DNA from: Salinicoccus albus DSM 19776
Lineage (GTDB): Bacteria; Bacillota; Bacilli; Staphylococcales; Salinicoccaceae
NCBI RefSeq assembly: GCF_000385175.1
Contig: NZ_ARQJ01000032.1
Coordinates: 1-64,000, forward strand
Reading direction: 5' to 3'
DNA length: 64,000 bases
The translations under genes were made by a program, and so were the position numbers. How positions within the stretch are numbered: the stretch's first letter is position 1; every line of letters starts with the position of its first letter. The notes under the pieces were generated by a model that saw only the letters and a program-made list of their open reading frames with translations, was not told the DNA's origin and did no database searches. Shown piece after piece: positions 54,905 to 63,754 of this stretch.

Positions 54905-55699
54905 TTAACGCTCCCTTTCCTGAATCTGTTTCCACACACTTCCAAGTGCTTCCTCTCCATGTTCTATACGTGCAATTGCCATTTCGATCTGGAGTCTCAC
55001 ATCGTACTGAGGATCGTCCTGATGCGCTCTTAAGTATGGCAGACTGTCTTCATTGCCGGCCTCATAAATGAACATAGCCGCTCTCCAGCGGACAATCGAG
55101 CTTTTGTCATCAAGTGCTTCGTACATATCCGGCAAGCCTTCGGCAAAACCGAGATCGCTGTAGGCATCGCCTGCCGTTCTTTTGACCGGTACTGATTTAT
55201 CCCGCAGTCCGATGCGCAGATACGGCAGCGTCTCTTTTTCCTCTATCATTGCCAGCAGACTGACCGCTTCTCTTCTGACCTGCATCTTTTCATCATGAAG
55301 TGCAAGATTAAGCACTTCATAGTCGTCCTGATCCGGGTTTTCCATGTGGTCCAGCAGCCAGAGTCTGTCCTTCCAATTTTCCCTGGATTCAAAAGCAACA
55401 GGCGATATTTTGAAATATTCTTTAGGTTTTGGCGTTGTTTTTGTCTGCGCTTCCTCTACAAGACGATGTATACGCTCTGCATCATAAAGCGCTTCGATTT
55501 CCTCGCTCAGCTCATCGAATATATCTTCCGGTTCTCCGAAACGGACGCCATAGTCTTCCCATCTGCGCATCAGGATAATATTATCTCCATCCAGCGTCGC
55601 TTCGGAGATTGCATCTGTAAAGCGTTTTGGGAGCTCCTGTCTGTGCTCACCGCCATCATTGATTTTTATCTGGTACGGGATGGATTTAAATGTAAGCAC
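54905..55699 (-). CDS. cvfC: CvfC homologue, C-terminal HEAT-repeat part (second frame)
   Basis: 264 residues that match the C-terminal two thirds of staphylococcal CvfC, a conserved virulence factor. HEAT repeats run from about residue 115: [40 protein letters not shown] and [20 protein letters not shown]. It ends [17 protein letters not shown], like CvfC. The listed GTG start has no good ribosome binding site. The same frame stays open and homologous upstream to the A9 run at 55739-55747. It is therefore probably not a separate gene, but the second half of a protein whose N-terminal part is in another frame. Confidence 0.8.
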   Translation of the reverse strand: MLTFKSIPYQIKINDGGEHRQELPKRFTDAISEATLDGDNIILMRRWEDYGVRFGEPEDIFDELSEEIEALYDAERIHRLVEEAQTKTTPKPKEYFKISPVAFESRENWKDRLWLLDHMENPDQDDYEVLNLALHDEKMQVRREAVSLLAMIEEKETLPYLRIGLRDKSVPVKRTAGDAYSDLGFAEGLPDMYEALDDKSSIVRWRAAMFIYEAGNEDSLPYLRAHQDDPQYDVRLQIEMAIARIEHGEEALGSVWKQIQERER

Positions 55700-55728
55700 C
55701 TGTGTTGTAACTTCCCCAAAAGTGCTGT

Positions 55729-56010
55729 CTAGTTCAAGTTTTTTTTTACATCATCCCCGCCCTGGAATGTTTTCTCGATTTCGGGGATCAATGATTCCCA
55801 GTCAGTTTTTGGGGATTTATCCACCGAAATGAAATCCATGGCATGAAAAACGCTGTTTACATCTTCGAGTTCGAGGATTCTGTTGATGAAATCAGGCGCA
55901 TCATCAGACACTTCCCTATATGTGGAAGATTTCATATCTTCCTTTTCTTCATTCAAAGTGATTTTCATGGTATTCGGACTTGGTGTCGGTTCAATTTTTA
56001 CAATTTCCAA
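55729..56010 (-). CDS. cvfC: CvfC homologue, N-terminal NifU-N-like part (first frame)
   Basis: A 93-residue ORF starting at TTG 56010 behind AGGAGG. It matches the N-terminal domain of staphylococcal CvfC, MEIVKIEPTPSPNTMKITL and SVFHAMDFISVDKSPKTDW, related to the NifU/Nfu N-terminal fold. The frame ends at TAG 55729-55731 just after a run of nine A on the reading strand. A -1 shift in that run would join it to the HEAT-repeat frame to give about 368 residues, close to the 374 of S. aureus CvfC. Without a shift this product would be a lone N-terminal domain. Confidence 0.82.
   Translation of the reverse strand: MEIVKIEPTPSPNTMKITLNEEKEDMKSSTYREVSDDAPDFINRILELEDVNSVFHAMDFISVDKSPKTDWESLIPEIEKTFQGGDDVKKNLN
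55739..55747 (-). other. A9 slippery run within cvfC
   Basis: The reading strand has GTA followed by nine A and then CTTGAACTAG. In the upstream frame this is read GTA AAA AAA AAC TTG AAC TAG, so a classic A AAA AAC heptamer is in register six bases before the stop. A -1 shift gives CTT GAA CTA GAC, which continues into the HEAT-repeat frame. Confidence 0.9.
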
Positions 56011-56021
56011 TTGTATTCCTC

Positions 56022-56195
56022 CTATTGCAGGTTATTCCCGTGAGTTCTGATAGAAATGCCCACTGAACATTCTTTGATGCAAAAATTATGTGCAGCCGTT
56101 CTGCTCCCCTTTTCACGGTTGAGTTTCTTCAGGATACAGTCGCGACAATATTTTTCTTCAAGATTATTGATCTTATCCAATACTTCGGTATTCAC
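56022..56195 (-). CDS. Small zinc-finger protein
   Basis: A 57-residue protein starting at GTG 56195 behind AGGAGGTC (56201-56208 region). Cysteines in EEKYCRDCILKKLNREKG and HNFCIKECSVG, with the His before the second pair, form a C2-H-C2 site typical of small zinc-finger proteins of Bacillota (the zf-C2HCIx2C type in my memory). Its function is unknown. Its stop lies within the ribosome binding site of the cvfC first frame, so the two genes are in one operon. Confidence 0.8.
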   Translation of the reverse strand: MNTEVLDKINNLEEKYCRDCILKKLNREKGSRTAAHNFCIKECSVGISIRTHGNNLQ

Positions 56196-56260
56196 ATTTC
56201 GACCTCCTCCATCAATTATACATAATCCCAGGACATAAAAAAAGGCAAGTACTTTTCAAT

Positions 56261-56662
56261 TCAGTCTGAATCTGTTCTTTCCTTGTAAAGCCGTTCTTTA
56301 GCGAGTCTGTCCGCCTGTTTGTTCTGTTTCCGAGGCGTGAGACTGATAAGGAATAATTGGAAGTGTTTTTGAAGCCGGTTTATCTGCTTGAAGTATTGTT
56401 TAAATAACGGATGTTTCACATACCCTTTATCAAAACTGTCAGAGATAATTTTTGAATCCGTATAGATAATCAGTGAAGTGAATCCATGTTCAACAGCTTT
56501 TTCAGCTGTAAACAGCAGCGTGGCCCATTCCGCTTCATGATTGTCCATCGTGCCTAAAAAAGTTGTGTGTTCGATCAAACGGTCTTCTTCTTTGAATACT
56601 GCTGCGCCTGCTGCCTGTTTGGGATCCAGCGAAGCGGAGGCATCAATATAAACAATTGTCAT
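56261..56662 (-). CDS. RNase H-fold protein (type I-like)
   Basis: A 133-residue protein of the RNase HI fold. The acidic catalytic residues are Asp7 (YIDASAS), Glu45 (NHEAEWATLL), Asp69 (IIYTDSKII) and Asp118 (KQNKQADRLAKE). It lacks the basic handle region of Escherichia coli RNase HI and resembles the YpdQ/YpeP group found next to the YpcP exonuclease in B. subtilis. The catalytic set is complete, but RNase H activity in that group is uncertain. It follows the exonuclease gene by 12 bases. Confidence 0.85.
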   Translation of the reverse strand: MTIVYIDASASLDPKQAAGAAVFKEEDRLIEHTTFLGTMDNHEAEWATLLFTAEKAVEHGFTSLIIYTDSKIISDSFDKGYVKHPLFKQYFKQINRLQKHFQLFLISLTPRKQNKQADRLAKERLYKERTDSD

Positions 56663-56674
56663 ATTAATACCTCT

Positions 56675-57550
56675 TTATAAATCGAGACTGTCAGCATATC
56701 TTCTGCTGATTGACAGTTTGTGTTCATCAAGCACTGATTTTATATGTTCAATTTCAAAATTCAACGGACTTGTCTTTTCTAGCAATGAATGATCGATCGG
56801 GACATCTGTAATGATTCTGGCAAGTTTGAGTGACATTTCAAGCGAAGCCCTGTCCGCTTCGATTTTTTTACGGACAGAGGGAGTGAGTGCATCAAGGTTT
56901 TCAAGCAGAGAACCGATGTTGCCAAATGTCTGGATCAGTTTTAGTGCAGTTTTTTCCCCAATGCCTTTAACACCTGAATAACCATCGCCCGGGTCCCCCA
57001 TCAGCGCTTTAACATCCACAAACTGGTGCGGCTCTATATGATATTGGTCAATGAACAGCGATTTAGTATATTTATGATATTCAGAGAACCCCTTTTTAAT
57101 CAGCCATATATCGTTGTTGTCGTTCAGCAGCTGCAACAGGTCCCGGTCTCCGCTGATGACGATCATATCTTCGTAGTTCATCGACAATGTACCGATGATA
57201 TCATCCGCTTCATAACCTTTAATGCCTGTCTGGCAAAAACCGAGATCCCGCATCACTTCTTTGGCATAATCAAACTGTGGAATCAGCGCTTCTGGAGGCG
57301 CTGTTCTATTTTTCTTATAGTCCGGATACCATTCATTGCGGATTGTTTCTGCCCCCATATCCCAGGTGACAACAAGTTTCTCAGGTCTGAGTATTTCGAT
57401 GAGTTTCAATACATGTCTGACCATCCCCTGCACCCCGTTGGTCGGTATTCCGCGTTCATTGATCATCAGCTGATTGCGGAAACTGGTCGCATAGAAGTGA
57501 CGGAACAAAAGTGCCATGCCATCAATGACAAGTGTCTGTCCTTTATCCAT
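56675..57550 (-). CDS. 5'-3' exonuclease (YpcP-like, FEN family)
   Basis: A 291-residue stand-alone version of the 5' nuclease domain of DNA polymerase I, known in B. subtilis as YpcP and able to remove RNA primers and flaps. Acidic metal ligands lie in LVIDGMALLFRHF, VTWDMGAETIR, GYEADDIIGTLS and VISGDRDLLQLL. The DNA-binding helix-hairpin-helix is GYSGVKGIGEKTALKLI. With the RNase H-like gene downstream it could serve in Okazaki fragment maturation. The start overlaps the rhodanese gene by eight bases. Confidence 0.93.
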   Translation of the reverse strand: MDKGQTLVIDGMALLFRHFYATSFRNQLMINERGIPTNGVQGMVRHVLKLIEILRPEKLVVTWDMGAETIRNEWYPDYKKNRTAPPEALIPQFDYAKEVMRDLGFCQTGIKGYEADDIIGTLSMNYEDMIVISGDRDLLQLLNDNNDIWLIKKGFSEYHKYTKSLFIDQYHIEPHQFVDVKALMGDPGDGYSGVKGIGEKTALKLIQTFGNIGSLLENLDALTPSVRKKIEADRASLEMSLKLARIITDVPIDHSLLEKTSPLNFEIEHIKSVLDEHKLSISRRYADSLDL

Positions 57551-58400
57551 AAATACTGCTCACCCTTTCATTTAAACGGGAGTCCCCTGTTTCCACTGTA
57601 TTCCCAGGATCTGTGATCCATTCTGAGAAACTGCCGCCGTATAATTTTACGGGGAATCCGCCCGCATGAAGCAGTACAAACATTGATGACGCACTCATGC
57701 CTGAACCGCAATATACGACAATTTCGTCAAATTTGGCAAACTCCGCGTTCATATGATCGAGTGCACTGAAGTCTATCGCCCCATTTTTATAAATGGATGG
57801 GTACGGTATATTGATGCTCCCGGGTATATGTCCCATCTTGTCGTCTGCCGGTTCCTCGCACCCGAGATATCTTGGCCGCGATCTGACATCAATCAGCAGT
57901 GTTCTGGGGCTGCTGATGGCTGATTGTACGTCTTTCATGGAACAGTGGAAAGCTGAATTTATCCTGCTCTGTAAATTGACTGGCGATGCTTCGGGCAGCG
58001 GCAGTGTCTGTATGTTTTTATCCTTAAGCGCCGCTTCCAATTGTGATATCGTATCATTCCACAAATAGGTTTCATGACCGTACAATTTAAACAGATAATA
58101 AAGTCTCGCATGAAAGAAGCTGTCATCATCAGCAAATATAACGATCCTGTTCTCGTCACCCTTGAATGCATAAAAGAGTGTATCAATAATTTCCTGCACA
58201 GGAATTGGATGTCTGCCGCCGTTCATACCTGAATCGCTAAACATCCATGGTTGCTGAGGGATATGGGTGGCGTCTGCAACAGGCGCTTTATCGACCCATT
58301 CCGCTGAACCGTTTAAATCATCCATGATATTTCTGGCGTCAAGGACTGTAAGGTTTGACTGACCCAGTTTATCTGCAGAGTATCTATCTATTATCGTCAT
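57543..58400 (-). CDS. Two-domain rhodanese sulfurtransferase (SseA-like)
   Basis: A 285-residue protein with two rhodanese domains. The N-terminal one (about residues 1-130) is inactive; the C-terminal one carries the active cysteine in IVVYCGSGMSASSMFVLLHA (around residue 232). DVRSRPRYLGCEEP and HIPGSINIPYPS are typical. CGSG is the loop of mercaptopyruvate sulfurtransferases. It is translationally coupled with the dynamin gene upstream (ATGA overlap) and with the exonuclease downstream. Confidence 0.9.
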   Translation of the reverse strand: MTIIDRYSADKLGQSNLTVLDARNIMDDLNGSAEWVDKAPVADATHIPQQPWMFSDSGMNGGRHPIPVQEIIDTLFYAFKGDENRIVIFADDDSFFHARLYYLFKLYGHETYLWNDTISQLEAALKDKNIQTLPLPEASPVNLQSRINSAFHCSMKDVQSAISSPRTLLIDVRSRPRYLGCEEPADDKMGHIPGSINIPYPSIYKNGAIDFSALDHMNAEFAKFDEIVVYCGSGMSASSMFVLLHAGGFPVKLYGGSFSEWITDPGNTVETGDSRLNERVSSIYG

Positions 58401-61400
58401 ACACCCGCCTCTTTCTGGCTGCTGATTTCACCCAGCAGGGCTTTGTCTTCATTATAATCTTCTGCACTGATTTCAGGGAGTGGTTCTTTCAGTGAGTGAA
58501 TCAGTGCGTTTATATCTTCTGTCATCTTATCATCCTTTGACTTCATATATGTGCGTACCATTGTCTCAACAGATGATTTCAATTTTACATGATCGATGGA
58601 TTTCACCAGTTTTTTCGAAAGGTTCAAGAGCTGTTCCCTGAATTCCCTCGTGTTATTTTTGGCTTGGAAAAGCGTTTTTTGGCTGTTCGCAAGTACTGTG
58701 GAATCTATCCTGATTTCAACCTGTTCTCCTTCAGTTTCCGGATGATCAAGCTGGGCATGGGTATTGGCTTCCTGCAATTTTTCATTAAACTGTCGGATGA
58801 CCTGTTCCAGTGTGCTGTCAGCCATCCGGTAAACCGCATTGAAGGCGGTGGCTGTCTCTATCGTCAAAAATGAATTGATGTTATTCGTCAGCAACACTTC
58901 GTTTTTGGCTAGAAATTTGCGGTCGGTAATATTGGAAACATTGATCAATCCTTTCAGATGGTCATAAAGCTTAAGTTCCAGCTGTCTGTCCATATGTGTA
59001 TACACAATGTCAATTTCCTGATCCAGCTGAGGCACGAAGTCTTCAGCAGTAAAATCCTTCAACTGTTCTATCAATGATGCCCTGGCATCATTGATCCTTT
59101 CCTGTTCCGCCTGTTGATTGGTGTACCTTCTTATATTGCTTTGCAATGCGGATTTAAACTGTGCCCCTGTTTCTTTCAGAGCAGCATACTGCATCTTTGA
59201 GGCATTTCTCTCCGCCAGAGAGATGATGTTCTTTTTGGCAGAATTAAATCTTCCATCTCCATGTTCCAGCGCCCGCTTCGAGGATACCGGATAGATGACA
59301 TTCTTAATGTCGAGCGACCTGAGGGAATGCCTCATGTAGTCAACGACCTTTTCCCTGTCTGCTTCGGACTTCATTAAATCCACAGCGTTGATGACGAAGA
59401 TGATTGGAAAGTCTCTGCCTTTAATCGACTGTATATATTTCAGAAAATTTTCGTCTGAACGGCTGAATACGTGATTGTAATAGGAAACGTATATAATGAG
59501 ATCACTATTGGTAATGATATTATGGGTTTCCTTTGTATGTCGCTGATTTGTAGAATTGATTCCTGGAGAATCAACAATTGTGAATTTTTTTGTCATGTCG
59601 TTCTTAATTGACAGCAGTGCTTTATGGATAAAGATAGCATCCTGGTCGGCACTGATCTTATATATCAGTTCATCAACCGGGAGTATTTCCTCTTTTCCCA
59701 GATGATTTTTATACGCATCGTACTTGTGGTATATACCATTGACAAATGGTATATACTGTTCGCTCACTGTGTTGCGGCTTTTTTTTAGCCAGGGCATGTA
59801 ATCCTGGATACTCTCTCCATCCTGATTCGCTATTGCTTTGAGAATGCTTGTGAGGTCCTTCTCTCTTTTATACACAGCGATGCTGTCTTCATTGCCGTTT
59901 ATTTCTGTAATGGCGGCAGTGGTCGGATTCGGGCTGGTTTTGAGTTTTGATTCACCCATCAGCGCATTGATAAACGTCGTCTTGCCTGCACTGAACCCGC
60001 CAAACACACTAATGTTCATCAGTCCGTTATCAATCCGATCCAATTTCTCTTTAAGTACATTTTTAAAACGCTCATGTCTTGGGTGTGATTGGAGCATTCC
60101 ATGGAGACGTCTGTAGGGTGTCAGGTCAATGGCTGCTTCATCAATCGGGTCATTTTCCGTGTCATGTGCCACATGTTCTATTTGTTCACTGTCTTCAAAA
60201 TTGAACTGGATCGGTTCCTGCAGATTGAGTTTATCGATTTCGTCATCCATATGAATATAAAAATGTCTGTAATTATTTGTATCAATGGATGCCTTCAGTT
60301 TCAACAATGCTTGTATCTCCAGGTAGGTATCTCTTTCGCTTTGGTGGTCGCCCGGCGTCTTCATACTGTCAATATCCTCTGAATCGAGCCCGACAAAGTG
60401 TTCCGCCGCCTGATTCATGATATCTGTTTCAAGCCGTTTCTTCAGCTTATCGAGATAATTAAGCACATAGGTATTATTCAGTGTTGTGATCTCTTCTTCA
60501 AACAGCAGTGTCTGATCCCAGTGATATCTGAAGGGTGCTCCTGTCAGGCCCAGCTCCCCGAATAAACTGTTGATCGGTGCGTCGATTTCAGTTTTAATCA
60601 CCGGTGAAATTTCTTCTTCAACCTTAGTACGGTGATCTTCATACAGCGACTGCTGTTTTTTCTTTTTGCCGAAAATGCCCGTGGCGCGAATGTCGCCCGA
60701 GAGCACCTTCAGAAAATCCGTGATGGCGCTTTTAACCTGATGCGGATAAAGATAACTGTCCCTGGCAATTCCTTTTGCCTTTTCTTTAACATGTGCCCGA
60801 AAGGCGTCCGGATTGTCATGCAATTCAGCAAGCGAGCTGTTTTTGATTTCCTGATCCAGGTATTCTATGTGTCTGTCTACTTCTTCCAGCGTTTTATCGG
60901 CTGCTTTCTCTTCGTCACTGTATCTATCCGCAAGCTGCTCATTTAAATACTGGTTTTGTCTTTCCTCAATATTGGAGACGATGCGTTCATGATACTTTTC
61001 TTTATACTTTTCCTTAGCATCCTCAATTTCGGCAACCAGTTCTGTCATGCTGTTCACCTCATTGAAGGGAGAATCATATATCGTGGTGGTAAACACATGC
61101 CCGGGATTGATTTGCCACTGGGAAAGCGTTGAATGCACCCTGGACAGGAAAGAATCCATGGAAAGTTCCGCATCGTCATGCTTATCCACCTGATTGATGA
61201 CAAGGGAAAAAGGGATGTTCAAGTTTGAAATGTCTTTAAGCAGTTTTAGATTATGCTCACTTTCCACATGATTGTATTCCACAGTGAAGAATATATAATC
61301 ACTGTTCAGCAGGAAGCGGTTTGCCCCTTCCTGGTGATGGTCGGTATTGGAATCCACTCCGGGGGTATCCTGAAAAACAGTGCGTTCCCTGAAGACTGGG

Positions 61401-61774
61401 TGCCTGACATTCATTGAAATCGATGTGATATCAAGATCATTCGTATTCAGTTTCCTGAGCACTTCATAACTCTCAAGGGGAATATATCTATACTGGTCGA
61501 CAAAAGCCTGGATTTCTTCGGTGCCGCCAATTTGGACTGATACAGTATTATTGGTGGTCGGCACCGGCGATGATGGCAGAATGTCCTGGTTCAGGATATG
61601 ATTGATCAGACTGGATTTTCCTGCAGAATAATGACCGATGAATGAAAAGACCAGCTGATCTTTATATGTTTTCATAATGGCATGGTCAATTTGTGATACA
61701 AGCATTTCATTATCTGATTTCAGGATCTCTTTTCTCAGCTTGTATAAAGTTTCAAGTGTTGGAGAATTTTCCAA
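58397..61774 (-). CDS. Bacterial dynamin-like protein DynA (fused double GTPase)
   Basis: A 1125-residue protein with two fused dynamin units, as in B. subtilis DynA (YpbR), which tethers and fuses membranes and helps the cell resist membrane stress and phage. The first GTPase has FIGHYSAGKSSLINHIL (around residue 44), QDTPGVDSNTD and VINQVDKHD. The second has VFGGFSAGKTTFINALMGE (around residue 592), VDSPGINSTNQRH and VINAVDLMK. Long helical stalk regions follow each. The TTG start at 61774 directly follows the ypsC stop. No clear membrane helix is seen apart from possible paddles. Confidence 0.92.
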   Translation of the reverse strand: MENSPTLETLYKLRKEILKSDNEMLVSQIDHAIMKTYKDQLVFSFIGHYSAGKSSLINHILNQDILPSSPVPTTNNTVSVQIGGTEEIQAFVDQYRYIPLESYEVLRKLNTNDLDITSISMNVRHPVFRERTVFQDTPGVDSNTDHHQEGANRFLLNSDYIFFTVEYNHVESEHNLKLLKDISNLNIPFSLVINQVDKHDDAELSMDSFLSRVHSTLSQWQINPGHVFTTTIYDSPFNEVNSMTELVAEIEDAKEKYKEKYHERIVSNIEERQNQYLNEQLADRYSDEEKAADKTLEEVDRHIEYLDQEIKNSSLAELHDNPDAFRAHVKEKAKGIARDSYLYPHQVKSAITDFLKVLSGDIRATGIFGKKKKQQSLYEDHRTKVEEEISPVIKTEIDAPINSLFGELGLTGAPFRYHWDQTLLFEEEITTLNNTYVLNYLDKLKKRLETDIMNQAAEHFVGLDSEDIDSMKTPGDHQSERDTYLEIQALLKLKASIDTNNYRHFYIHMDDEIDKLNLQEPIQFNFEDSEQIEHVAHDTENDPIDEAAIDLTPYRRLHGMLQSHPRHERFKNVLKEKLDRIDNGLMNISVFGGFSAGKTTFINALMGESKLKTSPNPTTAAITEINGNEDSIAVYKREKDLTSILKAIANQDGESIQDYMPWLKKSRNTVSEQYIPFVNGIYHKYDAYKNHLGKEEILPVDELIYKISADQDAIFIHKALLSIKNDMTKKFTIVDSPGINSTNQRHTKETHNIITNSDLIIYVSYYNHVFSRSDENFLKYIQSIKGRDFPIIFVINAVDLMKSEADREKVVDYMRHSLRSLDIKNVIYPVSSKRALEHGDGRFNSAKKNIISLAERNASKMQYAALKETGAQFKSALQSNIRRYTNQQAEQERINDARASLIEQLKDFTAEDFVPQLDQEIDIVYTHMDRQLELKLYDHLKGLINVSNITDRKFLAKNEVLLTNNINSFLTIETATAFNAVYRMADSTLEQVIRQFNEKLQEANTHAQLDHPETEGEQVEIRIDSTVLANSQKTLFQAKNNTREFREQLLNLSKKLVKSIDHVKLKSSVETMVRTYMKSKDDKMTEDINALIHSLKEPLPEISAEDYNEDKALLGEISSQKEAGV

Positions 61775-62905
61775 TCAGTCTTCAACTCTCTTTCCCCAGT
61801 ATTGATAGAATGTCGTTTCAATATATCCATTAAAAAGTTTTCTGCGTTTCGTCGCTTTCCTGCCGGCAATATGTTCGAACTCCTTATTTGAAGTCATCAG
61901 ATACACACTGAGCGTTTCATCTCGGTTCATCAGCCGGCCGATCTTCCGGTACATATCTTCAACGGCTTTGGCCTCCCCGATGCGTTCGCCATAGGGCGGA
62001 TTTGTGACCATCTGTGCACCCCGATGATCTAACCGCAGATCATGAATATCTTTGACTTCAAACGTGATGTTTTCAAGCAGCCCGATCTCCGTTGCATTAA
62101 CCTTTGCAATTCGGATCATTTCCTCTTCAATATCCGAAGCGTATATTTCCACTGCCCTGTCGTATTCTGCAGCATTTTCCAGCTCCATGCGGTGGTGACG
62201 CCACTGTTTTTCAGGAATAACATCCCACTTCTCAGCATCAAATGATCTATTTGCCCCCGGAGCGATATTCATTGCAATCATTGCAGCTTCGATAGCAATG
62301 GTGCCCGAACCTGTGAATGGATCTATGAGTGCATTAGAGCCGTCATAGTTGGCCAGTTTCAGCATGGCGGCTGCGAGCGTTTCTTTTATAGGGGCCTCTC
62401 CCTGAGAGACTCTGTACCCCCTCATATGTAGTGCCTGTCCGCTTGTGTCAATGGTCAAAAGTACCCTGTCCTTATGGATCTCAACATCAATTTTATATCG
62501 GGCACCTGTTTCAGGGAGTTTCGACTTGATGCTGAAAGCATCTTTCAAGTGTTCGACGACTGCCTTCTTCACGATTCTCTGAACATCGGGAACACTGTAC
62601 AGCTTGGATTTCCGGGAGCTGCCAGTCACCGGGAATTCGGCAGCGGGGGATAATATATCGGACCATGGCAGTGCTTTGGTTTTTTCAAAAAGCTCATCAA
62701 ATGAGAATGCTTTAAAGTCACCCAGAACAATCCGGATCCGATCCGCAGTCCGCATCTTCAGATTCGTGCTGATGACAGCATCTTCATCACCGTCGAAAAA
62801 CACTTTGCCATTTTCCAGTCTTGTTTCACAGCCGAGAGATTCTATTTCATCAGCGACAACTCTTTCAAGCCCCATCGGTGTATTTGCGAGCAATTTAAAA
62901 TGCAT
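61775..62905 (-). CDS. 23S rRNA guanine methyltransferase-like protein YpsC
   Basis: A 376-residue RNA methyltransferase with an N-terminal ferredoxin-like and THUMP region (about 1-160) and a C-terminal Rossmann methyltransferase domain (UPF0020). GSGTIAIEAAMIAMNIAPG is the AdoMet-binding motif and MVTNPPYGERIGEAKAVED the NPPY catalytic motif. It corresponds to B. subtilis YpsC, similar to the N-terminal half of E. coli RlmL, which makes N2-methylguanosine in 23S rRNA. The ATG at 62905 follows GGGAGTG; the longer open frame upstream runs into the RNase P RNA gene. Its start lies just behind the rnpB terminator. Confidence 0.92.
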   Translation of the reverse strand: MHFKLLANTPMGLERVVADEIESLGCETRLENGKVFFDGDEDAVISTNLKMRTADRIRIVLGDFKAFSFDELFEKTKALPWSDILSPAAEFPVTGSSRKSKLYSVPDVQRIVKKAVVEHLKDAFSIKSKLPETGARYKIDVEIHKDRVLLTIDTSGQALHMRGYRVSQGEAPIKETLAAAMLKLANYDGSNALIDPFTGSGTIAIEAAMIAMNIAPGANRSFDAEKWDVIPEKQWRHHRMELENAAEYDRAVEIYASDIEEEMIRIAKVNATEIGLLENITFEVKDIHDLRLDHRGAQMVTNPPYGERIGEAKAVEDMYRKIGRLMNRDETLSVYLMTSNKEFEHIAGRKATKRRKLFNGYIETTFYQYWGKRVED

Positions 62906-62955
62906 TGGAACACTCCCTGTCATATATGTAAACGAATAATATTCGGAAAATAAAA

Positions 62956-62978
62956 GCTCTCCATGCGTGATGGAGAGC
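62956..62978 (-). terminator. Terminator of rnpB
   Basis: On the reverse strand GCTCTCCAT pairs with ATGGAGAGC (62970-62978 and 62956-62964) around CACGC and is followed by TTTTATTTT. Confidence 0.88.
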
Positions 62979-62984
62979 GTCTCT

Positions 62985-63390
62985 AGTCCGGTGTCTCTAT
63001 AAGCCATGTTCTGTACCGCTGTGCTGCAGACGTGCACTAGCTACACTCGCACATTGGTGATAATCATCTGTCTATATTACTGTCGTAATATCTCTCCGCT
63101 GGTTGAATTTCCATTGGAAAGTGCTCCTACCTTGTTTGGATTGCTCACTCGAGGGGTTTACCGCGTTCCACCTTCTGTATTTCTGCAGAAGCTACGTCAC
63201 TGTGGCACTTTTAGAGTTACTGAGACCGTATGCCGGGCACTTAGGTCATTTCACAGCCGTCAACCGTATAAAACGAGCTGCCCTGACTTATTGTTTCGTC
63301 AGGCACGAACACTACGACCATCTCAGGATCGTGTGAGCATGGACTTTCCTCTATGCGTAATGACGCATAGCGATTATCAGAGATACCGTT
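62985..63390 (-). ncRNA. rnpB: RNase P RNA, Bacillus type (class B)
   Basis: The catalytic RNA of ribonuclease P, which matures the 5' ends of tRNA. On the reverse strand the conserved blocks occur in order: ATAATCGCTA, GAGGAAAGTCCATGCTC, AAAAGTGCCACAGTGACG, GTGGAACGCGGTAAACCCCT followed by CGAG, and CAGAACATGGCTTATAG. GGTATCTCT (63387-63379) and AGAGACACC (62998-62990) close helix P1. A -10-like TATGAT lies at 63400-63395. The order gpsB-rnpB-ypsC is as in B. subtilis and S. aureus. Both ends are estimates, good to a few bases. Confidence 0.96.
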
Positions 63391-63416
63391 CTTTATCATA
63401 CAAATGATTTGGCGGA

Positions 63417-63743
63417 TCAGTTAACCTTTGATTGTCCAAACACTTTCTTTTCCAGACTGCTCAGCCGTTTAAGGATATCAATCTGATGATTCTGTGTTTG
63501 GTTGTCAGCAGATCGGGAATTTGTCGCCACCCGAATCCTGAGATCTTCAACTTCCTTTTTGAGTCTGGTGTTTTCCTCTTCCAGCTTCTTTAAGCTGCTG
63601 TTCATGTCCGCCATCTTCTGGTAGTCACTGATCACATCATCAAGGAAACTGTCCACTTCAATCGGTTTGAACCCCCGCAGGGATTTTTCAAACTCCTTTT
63701 CAAAAATATCTTTGGCTGACAATTTCAGCGTTTGATCACTCAT
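63417..63743 (-). CDS. gpsB: Cell cycle protein GpsB
   Basis: A 108-residue DivIVA-like coiled-coil protein that links cell division with peptidoglycan synthesis. The N-terminal membrane-binding DivIVA domain reads [20 protein letters not shown] and [15 protein letters not shown], with a coiled coil at about 45-70 and a C-terminal trimerisation segment ([16 protein letters not shown]). ATG 63743 is better spaced from AGAGGTG than ATG 63746. It ends next to the rnpB promoter. Confidence 0.95.
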   Translation of the reverse strand: MSDQTLKLSAKDIFEKEFEKSLRGFKPIEVDSFLDDVISDYQKMADMNSSLKKLEEENTRLKKEVEDLRIRVATNSRSADNQTQNHQIDILKRLSSLEKKVFGQSKVN

Positions 63744-63754
63744 CATTTCACCTC

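Noticed and set aside
62906-63037. N-terminal extension of ypsC by 44 codons
   Set aside because: The extension runs through the rnpB terminator and 3' end. ATG 62905 has a proper ribosome binding site and begins the family domain.
63006-63407. 133-codon forward frame
   Set aside because: It lies entirely opposite the RNase P RNA, whose conserved blocks explain the sequence.
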